From: Silene conica
Taxonomy: Eukaryota; Streptophyta; Magnoliopsida; Caryophyllales; Caryophyllaceae
Direction of reading: 5' to 3'
Assembly: GCA_029255685.2 (NCBI GenBank)
Contig: CM055316.2
Location: forward strand, 79,482,861 to 79,546,860
DNA: 64,000 nucleotides
The notes beneath the pieces were generated by a model that was not told the origin of the DNA, made no database searches, and was given only the letters and a program-made list of their open reading frames with translations. The translations under genes were made by a program, and so were the position numbers. Positions 10,520 through 20,339 of the stretch are shown in pieces. The stretch's first letter is position 1. The number at the start of each line of letters is the position of its first letter.

Positions 10520-11069
10520 TTATGTGGTGGTTAGCATGCTATTGTTGCGTGCCTTTTCAACCCTCTTACGGCCTCCGTCAAGGCGACCCCCCGTCTCCTT
10601 ATCAGTTTATCCTCTGCATGAAAGTCCTCTCCAAGACCCCTCCGCCGCGTAATTGGTCCAAGATCAACTTTGACGCGACTTTTTCTCCCTCCTCCCTTGA
10701 CGGTCTTGGTAAGACCGGCCTAGCTTGGTTGTGTCTACCATTGTTGATCAGGTTTTGGATTAGAGATTGGTCTTCTAGAATTTTAACCCACAACCCTTTT
10801 ATTGTCGAGCTTCTTGCGATTAAGAGGGTCTCCTTTTTGTGGTTAACAACCTTAGAAATTTCATTACTAGTCCGAATTGTTTCCTTGTCGTTAATGTCAT
10901 TTTAGATCGTGATAGTACTTGTGGACCGTATACTAACATTGTTTTGGAGTGTAGGGAACAACTAAAAGCCTAAAAGCCTCACCTGCCGTGAAACTCATTT
11001 TTGAAAGACGGCAAACTAACCGTATTGCGGATGCCATATCCAAGTTTGCGCTAAAAGATACAAACTTAG
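10520..11069 (+). mobile_element. LINE fragment: RT motif joined to RNase H, block 2
   Basis: The conceptual product contains YGLRQGDPPSPYQFIL, which matches the GLRQGDPLSPYLF region of plant L1-type reverse transcriptase. About 40 codons later comes a LINE-type RNase H region (KINFDA, VELLAIKR, then TNRIADA near 11020). In an intact LINE these motifs lie much further apart, so an internal deletion has joined them. No start codon context or intact domain remains, so it is not counted as a gene. Confidence 0.65.
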
Positions 11070-11267
11070 TTTTCATAGTTTTGTGACACTCTCTTTCTAA
11101 TGATAATGTTCTTATCTTCCAAAAATAAATAAAAAATTATTATGATACTTAATTTTAATCATCGGAATAATTAATATTAGGATTAAAAATCAACAATTCA
11201 ACACTTTTTTCTGTTTGCCATACATTTTGTTGCCTATTCATGGCCAAATTTGTTAATGACATACTAT

Positions 11268-11373
11268 TATAAATATCAAATTAAATTTACAAGATTATGT
11301 ACTCCAAATATTATAATTTTTTTTATAATAGTTGGAACTTTGAATCATACATCTAATAAATTGCTGAAGCAAG
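11268..11373 (+). promoter_or_regulatory. Gene E TATA box and leader exon
   Basis: TATAAATA at 11268-11275 is followed by a leader ending GCAAG at 11373, before a GT donor. The acceptor GGTGTCCAG ends at 11673, leaving a 300-bp 5'-UTR intron. Gene B's intron is 516 bp, the difference being an internal deletion or insertion. Confidence 0.58.
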
Positions 11374-11704
11374 GTTTGTATTAGTATTTAATCGTACAGT
11401 TTTACGGTTTTTCTAAAATGTGCTCTAAGGTTACAGGTTAAGAAGATTTAAATGTAAAGTATTACGATAAATATCACGGTAAATTGAAATAGTAAAACAC
11501 TTTATCAGATTTCAATGCGATATTTATTGTCAAACTTTCCATTTACGTCTTCTTAACATTTTCTCTTAGGGCACATTTTAGTTAAATTGATTATAGTAGG
11601 TTTTTATATTATACTTGTGAAACTAGAGGTGATTAAAATGATAGACTAAATTGTATTTTTGTTTGGTGTCCAGATCAAATCAAGATCACTTTGTAGAAAT
11701 AAAT

Positions 11705-12952
11705 ATGGGAAAAGTACATGTGATCATCTTTGTGCTCTTTGCAACCTTTTTGATTTGTTCAGGTTTGATCTCGGTTATTAATTTACCTATTTTATTTTAA
11801 AATATTTATTTTTAATTTAATTTTTTTACATCAGACCGTTTTGTTTGGCTAAATAGAACATTCAAAAGCATAACAGTGTACTTGACAATTAATAAACGTA
11901 ATTATAAATGGTCTCCTCCTCTCTCTTTAATACGGAGTATTTGTGTAAACGTTCATATACCGACTACTTTGTTATGTACTACCTCTGTCTCAGTTAAATG
12001 TTTACACTTCTTTTATTTTGTGAGGAAAAAATCAAAAAAGTGTAAAGTGCAAATATATCATTGAGACAGAGAGAGTAGTTAATAACCTAGCTTGACTATT
12101 GGGACTTAAGTCATATGTATGAATTATGATAGGACATTAGGGTGAACAAAATTTGAAGTTTTCTCACATTTGTAGTATCACAAATTCTGATCGAAGACCG
12201 ATATATCCATCACAAGTTGAAGAATTAGATCAAGTAATACCCAAGTTGTTAGATGAGACAAGAGCATACGCTAATTTTTAGGCAAATTGTTTTTGTCTTA
12301 TCTAACAATTTGGATATTACTTGATACGTCTTCAGCTTGTGACAAATATATTCATCTTCAGGAAGACTTATTATTGTAGTATAGAAATGACTTGGAGATC
12401 AGATGCCTCTATATTATTCGAGTAATTTTAAAAGTTTTGTATATTATCTCGTGTACATTATTAAAAAAAATATTCACAATTTTAAAGAGTGTTAGATATC
12501 ATTTTATCTAGAGTCAATTTTTACCGATTTACTAATTAAAAGAAATGCACTCGTATTCTGAAAAGCAAACATACTACAAATTACAATTACATGTAGTAGG
12601 ATTAGTATATAACTCTCTTCCCAATCAATTGTTTAATGAATGACGATCTTAATTATACTGGAAGGTTAACTTAAGCCTCCGGTTTTCCATACTAAAATGA
12701 ATATTTAACCACGAAATCACCCTTTTATTATTTACTCCAAGATCTGTCACCGATCTAATTAAACATTTTGCAGCTGATGAGGCAATGAAGTGTTGTAATG
12801 ACAACCACATAGGGGAGTGTATACCTGGAAAAGATGATAACCGTTGTGCTGATTTATGTCAACAAAGTGGATGCCCTAATCCTCAAGGTGGTCATTGTAA
12901 AGTCCTCCAAGGGAAATCTCCTCCCAACCATTTTTGCCATTGTTTTTGTTGA
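11705..12952 (+). CDS. Secreted defensin-like peptide E
   Basis: Exons 11705-11762 and 12774-12952 join in phase 1 to encode 78 residues, identical in sequence to the peptide of gene B. The two mature exons differ by one silent change (CGC/CGT). The mature peptide has ten cysteines with CADLC, GGHC and CHCFC. Its exon has no usable internal start, so the gene is visible only once the signal exon is joined to it. The coding intron has gained two transposons that B lacks (11979-12075 and 12179-12373). Confidence 0.87.
11977..12077. mobile_element. Stowaway-like MITE in gene E intron
   Basis: A 97-bp element (11979-12075) begins CTACCTCTGTCTCA and ends TGAGACAGAGAGAG, with about 30-bp inverted arms and TA on both sides. 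The corresponding intron of gene B lacks it, so it inserted after the blocks duplicated. Confidence 0.75.
12170..12382. mobile_element. MULE-type MITE with 9-bp TSD in gene E intron
   Basis: A 195-bp element (12179-12373) has arms of 50 bp or more that are largely complementary (ATCACAAGTTGAAGA against the complement of tcttcagcttgtgac). TTGTAGTAT flanks it at 12170-12178 and 12374-12382. In gene B the same place (about 3922-3930) has one TTGTAGTAT and nothing inserted. Confidence 0.85.
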
Positions 12953-13855
12953 TTAATTAATTAATTAATCATGTTATTTTCACATTTATAGCTATTTTAT
13001 TTTACCTCTCAATTATTTGTTTAACCTTTGAAATTGTCGCGAGGGGTATTATTGTAATTTATAATATATTCTATAAATTTATAAATAATATTAAAAGCCA
13101 TATTAATGGCTTAATTAACAAGTATTTATTTTACATCATTTTCTAGCTAATTATGATGTCACCTCACCATAGGGCAGTGAATAATCTGAGCCTGCTTGTC
13201 GAGCTTTCGAAATTAGCTCAATCAAAGCTCAGCTAAATTCGAGCTTGCATTAGATTATAAATTTTTAAAAGAGTTTTCATATTATATCAATCAATTATAT
13301 TAAAATTATTAGTAAAAGTGTTAAAAATATTCTAAAAACTATGTTAATAAATTATTTAAATACTTTTAAAATCTGCTAATTATAATTTAAATATAAATTG
13401 ATTTAATTATATAATTATGTTAAAATTAGATATTGGGTAAGATTTTACTTTTTATTGTTTCTTCACACCACCTTATTTTCCCTTATAATTTTTTCTTCTA
13501 ATATACTCTGTATTAAATAAACTCGATCTTCTAAAAACTTCTATCTTATTTATGTACGAGTACATCAATTTGAATGTAACTTCAAAATTATTATTTCCTC
13601 TGTCTTGATTAATTGCTATTTATTATTTTTTTTTATGAGGGATTTTTAAACGTAGAAAGATAACAATTGCAATTGATTGAGACATGCGTACACAAACAAT
13701 TACTCAAGTCAACATTACTTGAAGTTACCACAAACAATTTATTCCTCTTAAATGATTCATGTATAAAACGTACACAAATAAATGAATCAAATTCATTTGA
13801 AACTCAATTTTAATTTTTGGGGTAATTAATATTAGGATTAAAAATCATGTATTAT
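12953..13855. other. Spacer between genes E and F
   Basis: No gene is seen. It is collinear with 4590-5490, including the GAGCTCG-type repeat at 13140-13260. Confidence 0.5.
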
Positions 13856-13961
13856 TATAAATATCCCCTTAAATTTACAAGATCATGTACTCCAAATATT
13901 ATAGTTTTTCGATAATAAATAGTTTGAACTTAGAAGCGCTCGTCTAAATTACCAAAGCAAG
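13856..13961 (+). promoter_or_regulatory. Gene F TATA box and leader exon
   Basis: TATAAATA at 13856-13863 is followed by a leader ending GCAAG at 13961, before a GT donor. The acceptor TTGTCCAG ends at 14860, giving a 5'-UTR intron of about 899 bp with the tRNA-like repeat inside. Confidence 0.58.
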
Positions 13962-14389
13962 GTATTTTGTAGTTCATGGTAAAAAAAATTTTACGGTTTT
14001 TCTAAAATGTGCTTTAAAAGCACACGTTAATAAGTTTTAGATGAAAAGTATTATGATAAATCATAAAATATCATGGTAAATTGAAATAATAATCCCTTTA
14101 TAAGATTTTAATCCCTTATTCATTGTCAAACTTTTCATTTACGTCTTATTAACGAATTTTCGTAGGGCACATTATAGAGAATTGTAGGTTTTCTTATTAT
14201 CAAAATTTTAAGAGAGACGGTCTCTTATTAATATTTGTAAGAGACCCCTCTTATTATAGGTAATTATCGCTTTTATTTTTATTTTATCTTTTTTATTTCA
14301 ATTATTTTTTAGTGTATTTAGTGCTTGTCTCGTATTAATGTAGTAAGAAACGGATCCTTAATTGTTTGGCCACAGTGTTAGAATATAAA

Positions 14390-14700
14390 ACGAATCAAGG
14401 AACTCCAACCATCAGCTTAAACTTTTGGTTGAGTTGGTTTCTTGACATGGTATCAGAGTCATGTGACCAAAGGTCACGGGTTCGACTCCCACCCCCTCCA
14501 TTGTAAAGTGGATAATCAGAACAGGCAAGGGAATCCCGCCTGCACCCAAACTTCAAGCCCAAAAAAGAAAAAAGGGCCTTCGGAACTGCAACCATTATCG
14601 GCAATCCCGCCTGCACCCACACTTCAAGCCCAATAAAGAAAAAAGGGCCTTCGGAACTCCAACCATCGGCTTAAGCTTTTGGTTGAGTTCGTTTCTTGAC
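14390..14700 (+). repeat. tRNA-like repeat in F leader intron, with internal duplication
   Basis: This is the same repeat as at 6030-6290 (TGGTATCAGAGTC, GGTTCGACTCC). In this copy a unit of about 68 bp, starting aatcccgcctgcaccca, is present twice (near 14530 and 14600), which is not the case in block 1. Confidence 0.5.
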
Positions 14701-14889
14701 ACAAATCTTTGAAATTTTCCCAAAATGCTTTATTTATATTTGCGTAATTATTTTAATTAGTGATTGGAATGAGTCGGGTTTAATGGATGAACGCTAAAAC
14801 TAATGTATAATGTTGATCTGAAGACCAATAGACTAAATTATTTTTTTGTTTGTTGTCCAGAGCAAATCAAGATCACTTTGTAGAAAAAT

Positions 14890-16012
14890 ATGGGGAAATT
14901 AAATGTAATCATATTTGTACTCCTTGCAACCCTTTTGCTTTGTTCAGGTTTGCATACATTTCTAATTCTCTTACTTTTGAGTTTAGTTTAATGTCTGATC
15001 TCCCGATTATTTATTTACCTAAATTATTTTAAAATAGATTATTTATTTATTTAACTTTTTTATATCAGACCGTTTTTTTATGGGTCAAATCACTTGCTAA
15101 GGTTAAGCCCCAAAATTTAAAAAGTAATTTGAAAGAGTTGTATGTTATCTCAATTACACTATTAAAAAACATTATTCACAATCCTAAAAAGTATTAATCT
15201 CGTTTAATCTAGGATAAATTTTTACCGGTCTATTAATACAAATAAAAAATTACGAGTCAAGGGTAGGATTAGTACCCGAACTTTACTTTTTTTTTTTTTT
15301 TTACAGTTAAGTGACTGAACATTCTAAATTTACGCTTAAGTGACTCAAACTTAACACGGTTAAATTTTTGATGTTAAAAAAAATGTAATACATGACTTCT
15401 AGATGATTGTTGCTCTCCAAATTGGGTCATCCGAAAATGATTATTCGTTGTTTTGTGAAGCGTGTTTTTTTAACAGTATTTTGATATAACAGTTTTTTGC
15501 GAGTTCTAAGACCAAGATTGTTGCGTATACTCCGATATGGTTTGTTATAAGTAGATTTAACATTAAAAACTTAATGGTGTTAAATTTGAGTCACTTAACC
15601 ATAAAGTTAGAACGTTCAGTCACTTAGCGGTAAAAAAAACAAAGTTCAAGTACTAATCTTATCTTTAACTCAAAAAATTACTCGTTTTTATCTGAGTTTT
15701 AAATATTCAACCACGAAATTACCCCTTTATTATTTGACCCATCTTACACTTAAGATGGATAACCACGGTTTGAAGTGAGAATTTATGTTTTACTCCAAAA
15801 TTGTCACTGATTTATTAGTTAAACTTTTTGCAGCTGGTGAGGCATTGAAATGTTGTAATGACAACCACATAGGGGAGTGTATACCTGGAAAAGATGATAA
15901 CCGTTGTGCTGATTTATGTCAACAAAGTGGATGCCCTAATCCTCAAGGTGGTCATTGTAAAGTGCTCCAAGGAAAATCTCCTCCCAACCATTTTTGTCAT
16001 TGCCTTTGTTAA
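14890..16012 (+). CDS. Secreted defensin-like peptide F
   Basis: Exons 14890-14947 and 15834-16012 join in phase 1 to encode 78 residues. The signal peptide is the same as that of gene C (MGKLNV followed by a Leu-rich core). The mature part starts GEALKCC and ends CHCLC, with ten cysteines. One residue separates it from the mature C peptide (Glu for Lys just before the first cysteine pair). The coding intron holds the second copy of the 413-bp inverted-repeat MITE, so that insertion predates the block duplication. Confidence 0.87.
15244..15681. mobile_element. MULE-type MITE in gene F intron
   Basis: Same insertion as 6810-7242: element 15254-15671, flanked by AAAAAATTAC on both sides. Its left end is GAGTCAAGGG, so the terminal repeat is no longer perfect. 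Confidence 0.78.
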
Positions 16013-17224
16013 TTATTCTGGTTACTAGTTTAATCTCGTGAAAAAATTACACGGATTATTTTAAAAATTATGATATACAAATTTTGTTTACTTATTTAAA
16101 TAAAAATTTGATATATTTTTGCATTTTTTATATACCTAAGAGATTTATCATATCACCGAATATTAATAGACTCAATAACTTAATTGAAATTAAAATTAAA
16201 TTCTTCAAAGCAGAGAAAAGATGACTCTTTGAAATTTAGGGGTTTTAAAAAACTCATTTATATAGAAGATTAGAAATTTTAATTGTAATAAAGAATGATG
16301 AGTAAATATAATTAAACTATGGAAAAAAAATTACAATCTAATTTGATGAAAAAATTGACATAACTAATTTCACATTAAATAAAATGTGATTGTTAATTTT
16401 GGAGTAAAATTAAATTTAATTGTTTTAAAAATGAGAAATAATTGGGGTGACGACGTGACGTGACAATGACATCATTACATGATTGAATAATGACTCAATG
16501 AGGTCGTTTTACGAAAATCTAAGAAATATTACTGTATTTGCATGTTGAAAAGTGAAAACACAAATTCTCATTGAAAACGGACATTATCCAGATGAAAACG
16601 GAAAATGCCCCTCTCACATAACGCAAATGGCGGTATTCATTAGATACTTCATTTCCTCTCACTTGCATATTCATTTGCTTTATTGTGAGAGTACGTAAAG
16701 TGAATATCCATATTCAACTTATGACGGATATTATCGGTTATAAGCCAGATTCTTTTGGGAAACACAAATTCTCATTGAAGACTCTTTGTTTTGGAATAGC
16801 CTATGCCATTCTAATATGTTGTGTAGTTAATTACGATGTCATCTTATTATAAGGCTGTAAATGATCTAAGTCGACTTAACGAGCCTTTGGAATCAACTCG
16901 ATCAAAGCTCGGTTCGTGCTCAGTCAAACCAAAGTTGGCTAAATCCGAGCTCAGCAAGGCTCAGCTTGGAAGGTCGTTTTTCCGTTTTATCAACAACTTT
17001 TTTTAATATTGTCTTTTAATCGATTTAACTAATGTTTTATTTATTAAATAAAAGGGTTTATTTTTAAAATCAGGTTTTGGATTGATGTCAATTAAAATTA
17101 AAGTCGGGTTGTTGAGGGTTGTTTGTGGCGGGGTCGCCGAAGAGGCCGGAGTAGGGTGGTTGAGATGCATCATGGGTGGTTGTGCGGTTGTGCTATTCAT
17201 TTTTTTTGGTTCAGATGAGCACTA
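16013..17224. other. Spacer after F: block end and MITE-like repeat
   Basis: Similarity to the flank of gene C ends near 16273. Positions 16559-16780 begin and end with acaaattctcattga and look like a degenerate inverted-repeat MITE. A third GAGCTCG-type repeat lies at 16830-16985. No gene is seen. Confidence 0.45.
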
Positions 17225-17312
17225 ATTAAGTTGCGGGTGAAAATCGAACCCGAATTTTATGGTTGGGGTAAAAGAGCTCTTACCAGTTGAGTTAACTCTC
17301 GTTCTCGCGGTT
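17225..17312 (-). repeat. tRNA-derived SINE-head-like sequence
   Basis: On the - strand TAACTCAACTGGTAAGAGC resembles a tRNA A box and GGGTTCGATTTTC a B box, about 35 bp apart. The acceptor stem does not pair, so an active tRNA gene is unlikely. Confidence 0.5.
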
Positions 17313-18301
17313 GTGCTATTCATGAATACAAAATTTTACCGCACAAATAAACGCAACAAACAGCCTCAAAAAGTGACTACATACTTGAACTCAATAATGT
17401 AAAAAGTTGACAGGAGCATGAGCTCTAAACCCTAATCAAGATCCAGAAACTTGATATCACGAAAAATCAAATTAGACACAATTTGTAATTTTGCGAAAAG
17501 TAGTCACAAAACACCTAAATTTCGGTCAATTTGATTCGAATAATATTTAACCGTTTTTGGACCGGACCAAACCGAAAACCGGAAGTTCAAAAAGTGTTAG
17601 ACCAAGGACCGGACTAAGTTACAATGGGATAAACTTTTGATGGAAAAATAGGTTATAATATTCACTTTTATATCATCGGTTTTTCTAACGTGTGCCCTAA
17701 GGAAATCTATTAATAAACTGAATATGGAAAAATTCGTAAAATATCATGATAAATTCAAGTATAAACTTAGTTTACCATAATTAGTGAAAATATCTCATGA
17801 ATCTTTAAATATTTATTTTATTAACGTGTGGATACTCCCCATATAAACAAACACGTGCAAAAATTTAATTATTTCCATAAATAACGTATTAATTAAAGTG
17901 GGAAATATTTATAAGGTATTTCTCAAAGATATTCAAGTACAAACTCATTTTTACCATAATTACCGAAGATATCTTGTGAATTTTTACTATATTTACGTTA
18001 TTAACGTGTACCATTTTTATTTTGTGTAAATCGGAAAGCGTGTATAACTATTACTTAATATTCAATGTTTGGAAAGTTTACTTCTCAAAAACAAAATAAT
18101 CTACAAACATTCGCTTATGATATACAATATAATTAAACAAAATCAAATAAAATATTTAACAAAATTTTGTTTTCCTTTTTGGTAATAATACGCCATGCAT
18201 AAGATATACGAAGTACTTCGTATTAACATGGAAAGTTTACGTTCTCCTTATTTGCATTGCTTGCCTTAAATATTTTTTGCCAAAAACGTCGATGGCACAC
18301 T
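17313..18301. other. Upstream region of gene G
   Basis: AT-rich, no gene. The stretch from about 17830 (actccccatataaacaaaca) to the TATA box resembles the upstream region of gene D, indicating common descent of the D and G promoters. Confidence 0.5.
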
Positions 18302-18407
18302 TATATAAATATGATATTAATTTACAAGATCGTGTAATCTAAATATTATAGTTTTCATAATTTGAAGTTCGAAGAATAATCCGTAACATCCAAGTTACTC
18401 AAACTAG
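18302..18407 (+). promoter_or_regulatory. Gene G TATA box and leader exon
   Basis: TATATAAATA at 18302-18311 is followed by a leader ending ACTAG at 18407, before a GT donor. The acceptor TTGTTGTAG ends at 18627, giving a 220-bp 5'-UTR intron. The layout and sequence are closest to gene D. Confidence 0.6.
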
Positions 18408-18658
18408 GTTAGTCGTTAGTCTGTATTCTCTCCGTCTCAATCACAAAGAGAGTATTACTTTATCGTAGAATTTTTTCATATTTAATTAGAACGTTTTTAT
18501 GTTACACTATTTTATGTTCAATTTTCATATATTAAACTCGTGATTTTGTGTTCATGAGATCGACCAAATTAATTTAATTAATTTTGAAGTTTATGATTTA
18601 TTGACTTTATTTTTTTGGTTGTTGTAGGAAACCAGGATCACTTTGTAGGACAAAAAAT

Positions 18659-19988
18659 ATGGGAAAAGTTCATGTAATCATACGTGTGGTCCTTGCAACC
18701 CTTTTGATTTGTTTAGGTTTGTATAATTTTTTTTATTTTACTCCTCAATTGAGCTTATATATTTATTATATTTGTATAATTAATTATTTATCTTGTTTAA
18801 AGTGATTTTATGCAAAAATTAGTGTCAAATGGGTTAAAACATAACCATATTAAAATTAAAACACTCCATTATTTTATATCATCATTTATTCTATTACGGT
18901 TTTTCTAACGTGTTAATAAGTCGAAAATGGAAAAATTCCTAAGATATTCTTACTAATTATGCTAAAATTAAGTTTAATACTCGAATTTAGCATGAAAATA
19001 TCTTACGAATTTTTCCATATTCGATTTATTAACATGTGCCCCAAGGGCACATGTTAGAAAAACCGTTTCTACTATTTAAATTTACATAGTTTGAATTATT
19101 TTTCCGACACATACATGTTGATGATTTGATAGTTCTGATAATTAATCGATATGATGATTCAAATTAATTGGCTTAAAACAGTTCAAAGTTACAATACAAT
19201 AGTTATGAGTTATTTCAACTCTTTTCATGTAGGGGGAGTTTGATTGACTCTCTTGAAATGGATAGAAATTTATTTAATCCATAAATCCATTTTAGTAACC
19301 ACCTTATCCCTTAACCATACTTTGGCCAGCTGTTTACCTCTTGGAGATTATACACTGTTGTCGATGGTGGACACCCCGATTTAATACAAAATAAATCCAT
19401 TTTATTTATTTTTTTTTTTATTTTTTTTTTATTTTTTTTGGTAACGAGGGAATCCGCAGCCGCTACCTTCGGTGCGCACTACATAAACCCTCGGGTTTAT
19501 GTAATAAATCCATTTTAGTGTTTGCCATTTGGTTTGGTATTTTGTAATGGATTTATAAATACGATAAATTATAACATCGCCTCATCCCTTACTCTACATT
19601 TTACTCTTTTCCGCTTCTAAGGATTGTTGTAAACGCAGCATACAAAGCGAATGGAACATCACCCGGAGATTGCGCAGGTTCGGCAGAATTAGGCGATTGT
19701 GGAACACCAGCTGACTGTAATCAGAGGTGTCAATCGGCTTATCCTGGGAACTCCAAAGGAAGATGTCTTTACACCATATATCGCGCAGTTTGCACCTGCG
19801 ACTACAACTGCGCGCCTCCACAAGGACCACAATGCACCACTTACAATGGCTTTTGTGGCGTGGGCAGTTGTATTGGTGATTGTTGTACCGAGCAGTGCCA
19901 GGCCAAGTACCCTAGTCCAGGAACTAGCGGAATGTGCAACCAAATGGTATACGGATACCGCGTTTGCTTTTGCACCCATAATTGCTGA
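18659..19988 (+). CDS. Two-domain defensin-like secreted protein G
   Basis: Exons 18659-18716 (58 nt) and 19639-19988 (350 nt) join in phase 1 to encode 135 residues. The signal exon is the family type (MGKVHVII start; Arg replaces a hydrophobic residue at position 9). The mature part is different: 18 cysteines in two similar halves. Half 1 has C-x3-C-x11-C-x8-C-x-C-x3-C, half 2 C-x3-C-x12-C-x9-C-x-C-x3-C, with matching QSAYPG/QAKYPSPG and CTC/CFC segments, so it arose by internal duplication. CxxxC plus CxC in each half fits a CS-alpha-beta fold. Ten and eight cysteines are unevenly shared between the halves. The acceptor (AAACGCAG) is plausible but unconfirmed. No stop interrupts the 116 codons. 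Function unknown. Confidence 0.8.
19390..19517 (-). mobile_element. 5'-truncated SINE in gene G intron
   Basis: On the - strand, 19405-19502 ends with a tail-type GGTAGCGGCTGCGG followed by an A-rich tract. AATAAATCCATTTTA flanks it at 19390-19404 and 19503-19517. It matches the 3' part of the fuller SINE at 20417-20659. Confidence 0.75.
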
Positions 19989-20067
19989 TCTCTTAGGCTC
20001 TAATAAGTTTATTTTATTTTATTTTGGTAACTAGGTTTTATTAATTTGATTGGTTATATTATTGCAG

Positions 20068-20270
20068 TCCGTTTTTCTTAAGACGGGTCATCATTTGTGA
20101 CGGATATTTTGTGAGATAAAATGAATATAAAATGAGTTAGTGGAGAAAGGGGACCACATGAATAGTCTCAGAGAGAGAGAAAAAGTGGGTATTTTGTGAG
20201 AGGAAACGGTATCCGTCACAAGCTTGCGACGGATAGTGCCGTTGCAAATAAGAATTTGTGATATTATTGA
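20068..20270. mobile_element. Inverted-repeat MITE (GTGACGGATA family)
   Basis: TTTGTGACGGATATTTTGTG near the left end is mirrored by GTATCCGTCAC and GCGACGGATAG near the right end. Relatives occur at 31620-31795 and 42590-42775, and a fragment near 24258. No coding capacity. Confidence 0.6.
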
Positions 20271-20339
20271 TCCTTTATATTCACAATTTTAGCTTTTGTT
20301 AGCATGTCGTTTAAATTGAAGATGATCAGGAAGCATTAA

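Noticed and set aside
10441-10905. 154-codon ORF as a gene
   Set aside because: Its content is tRNA-like repeat joined to LINE RT and RNase H debris; no intact domain.
17003-17200. 65-codon - strand Pro/Asn-rich ORF
   Set aside because: No homologous motif, compositionally biased, within repeat-rich spacer.
19699-20034. 111-codon + strand ORF, and - strand ORFs at 19594-19979
   Set aside because: Other-frame shadows of the gene G mature exon, whose cysteine-rich frame is clearly the coding one.
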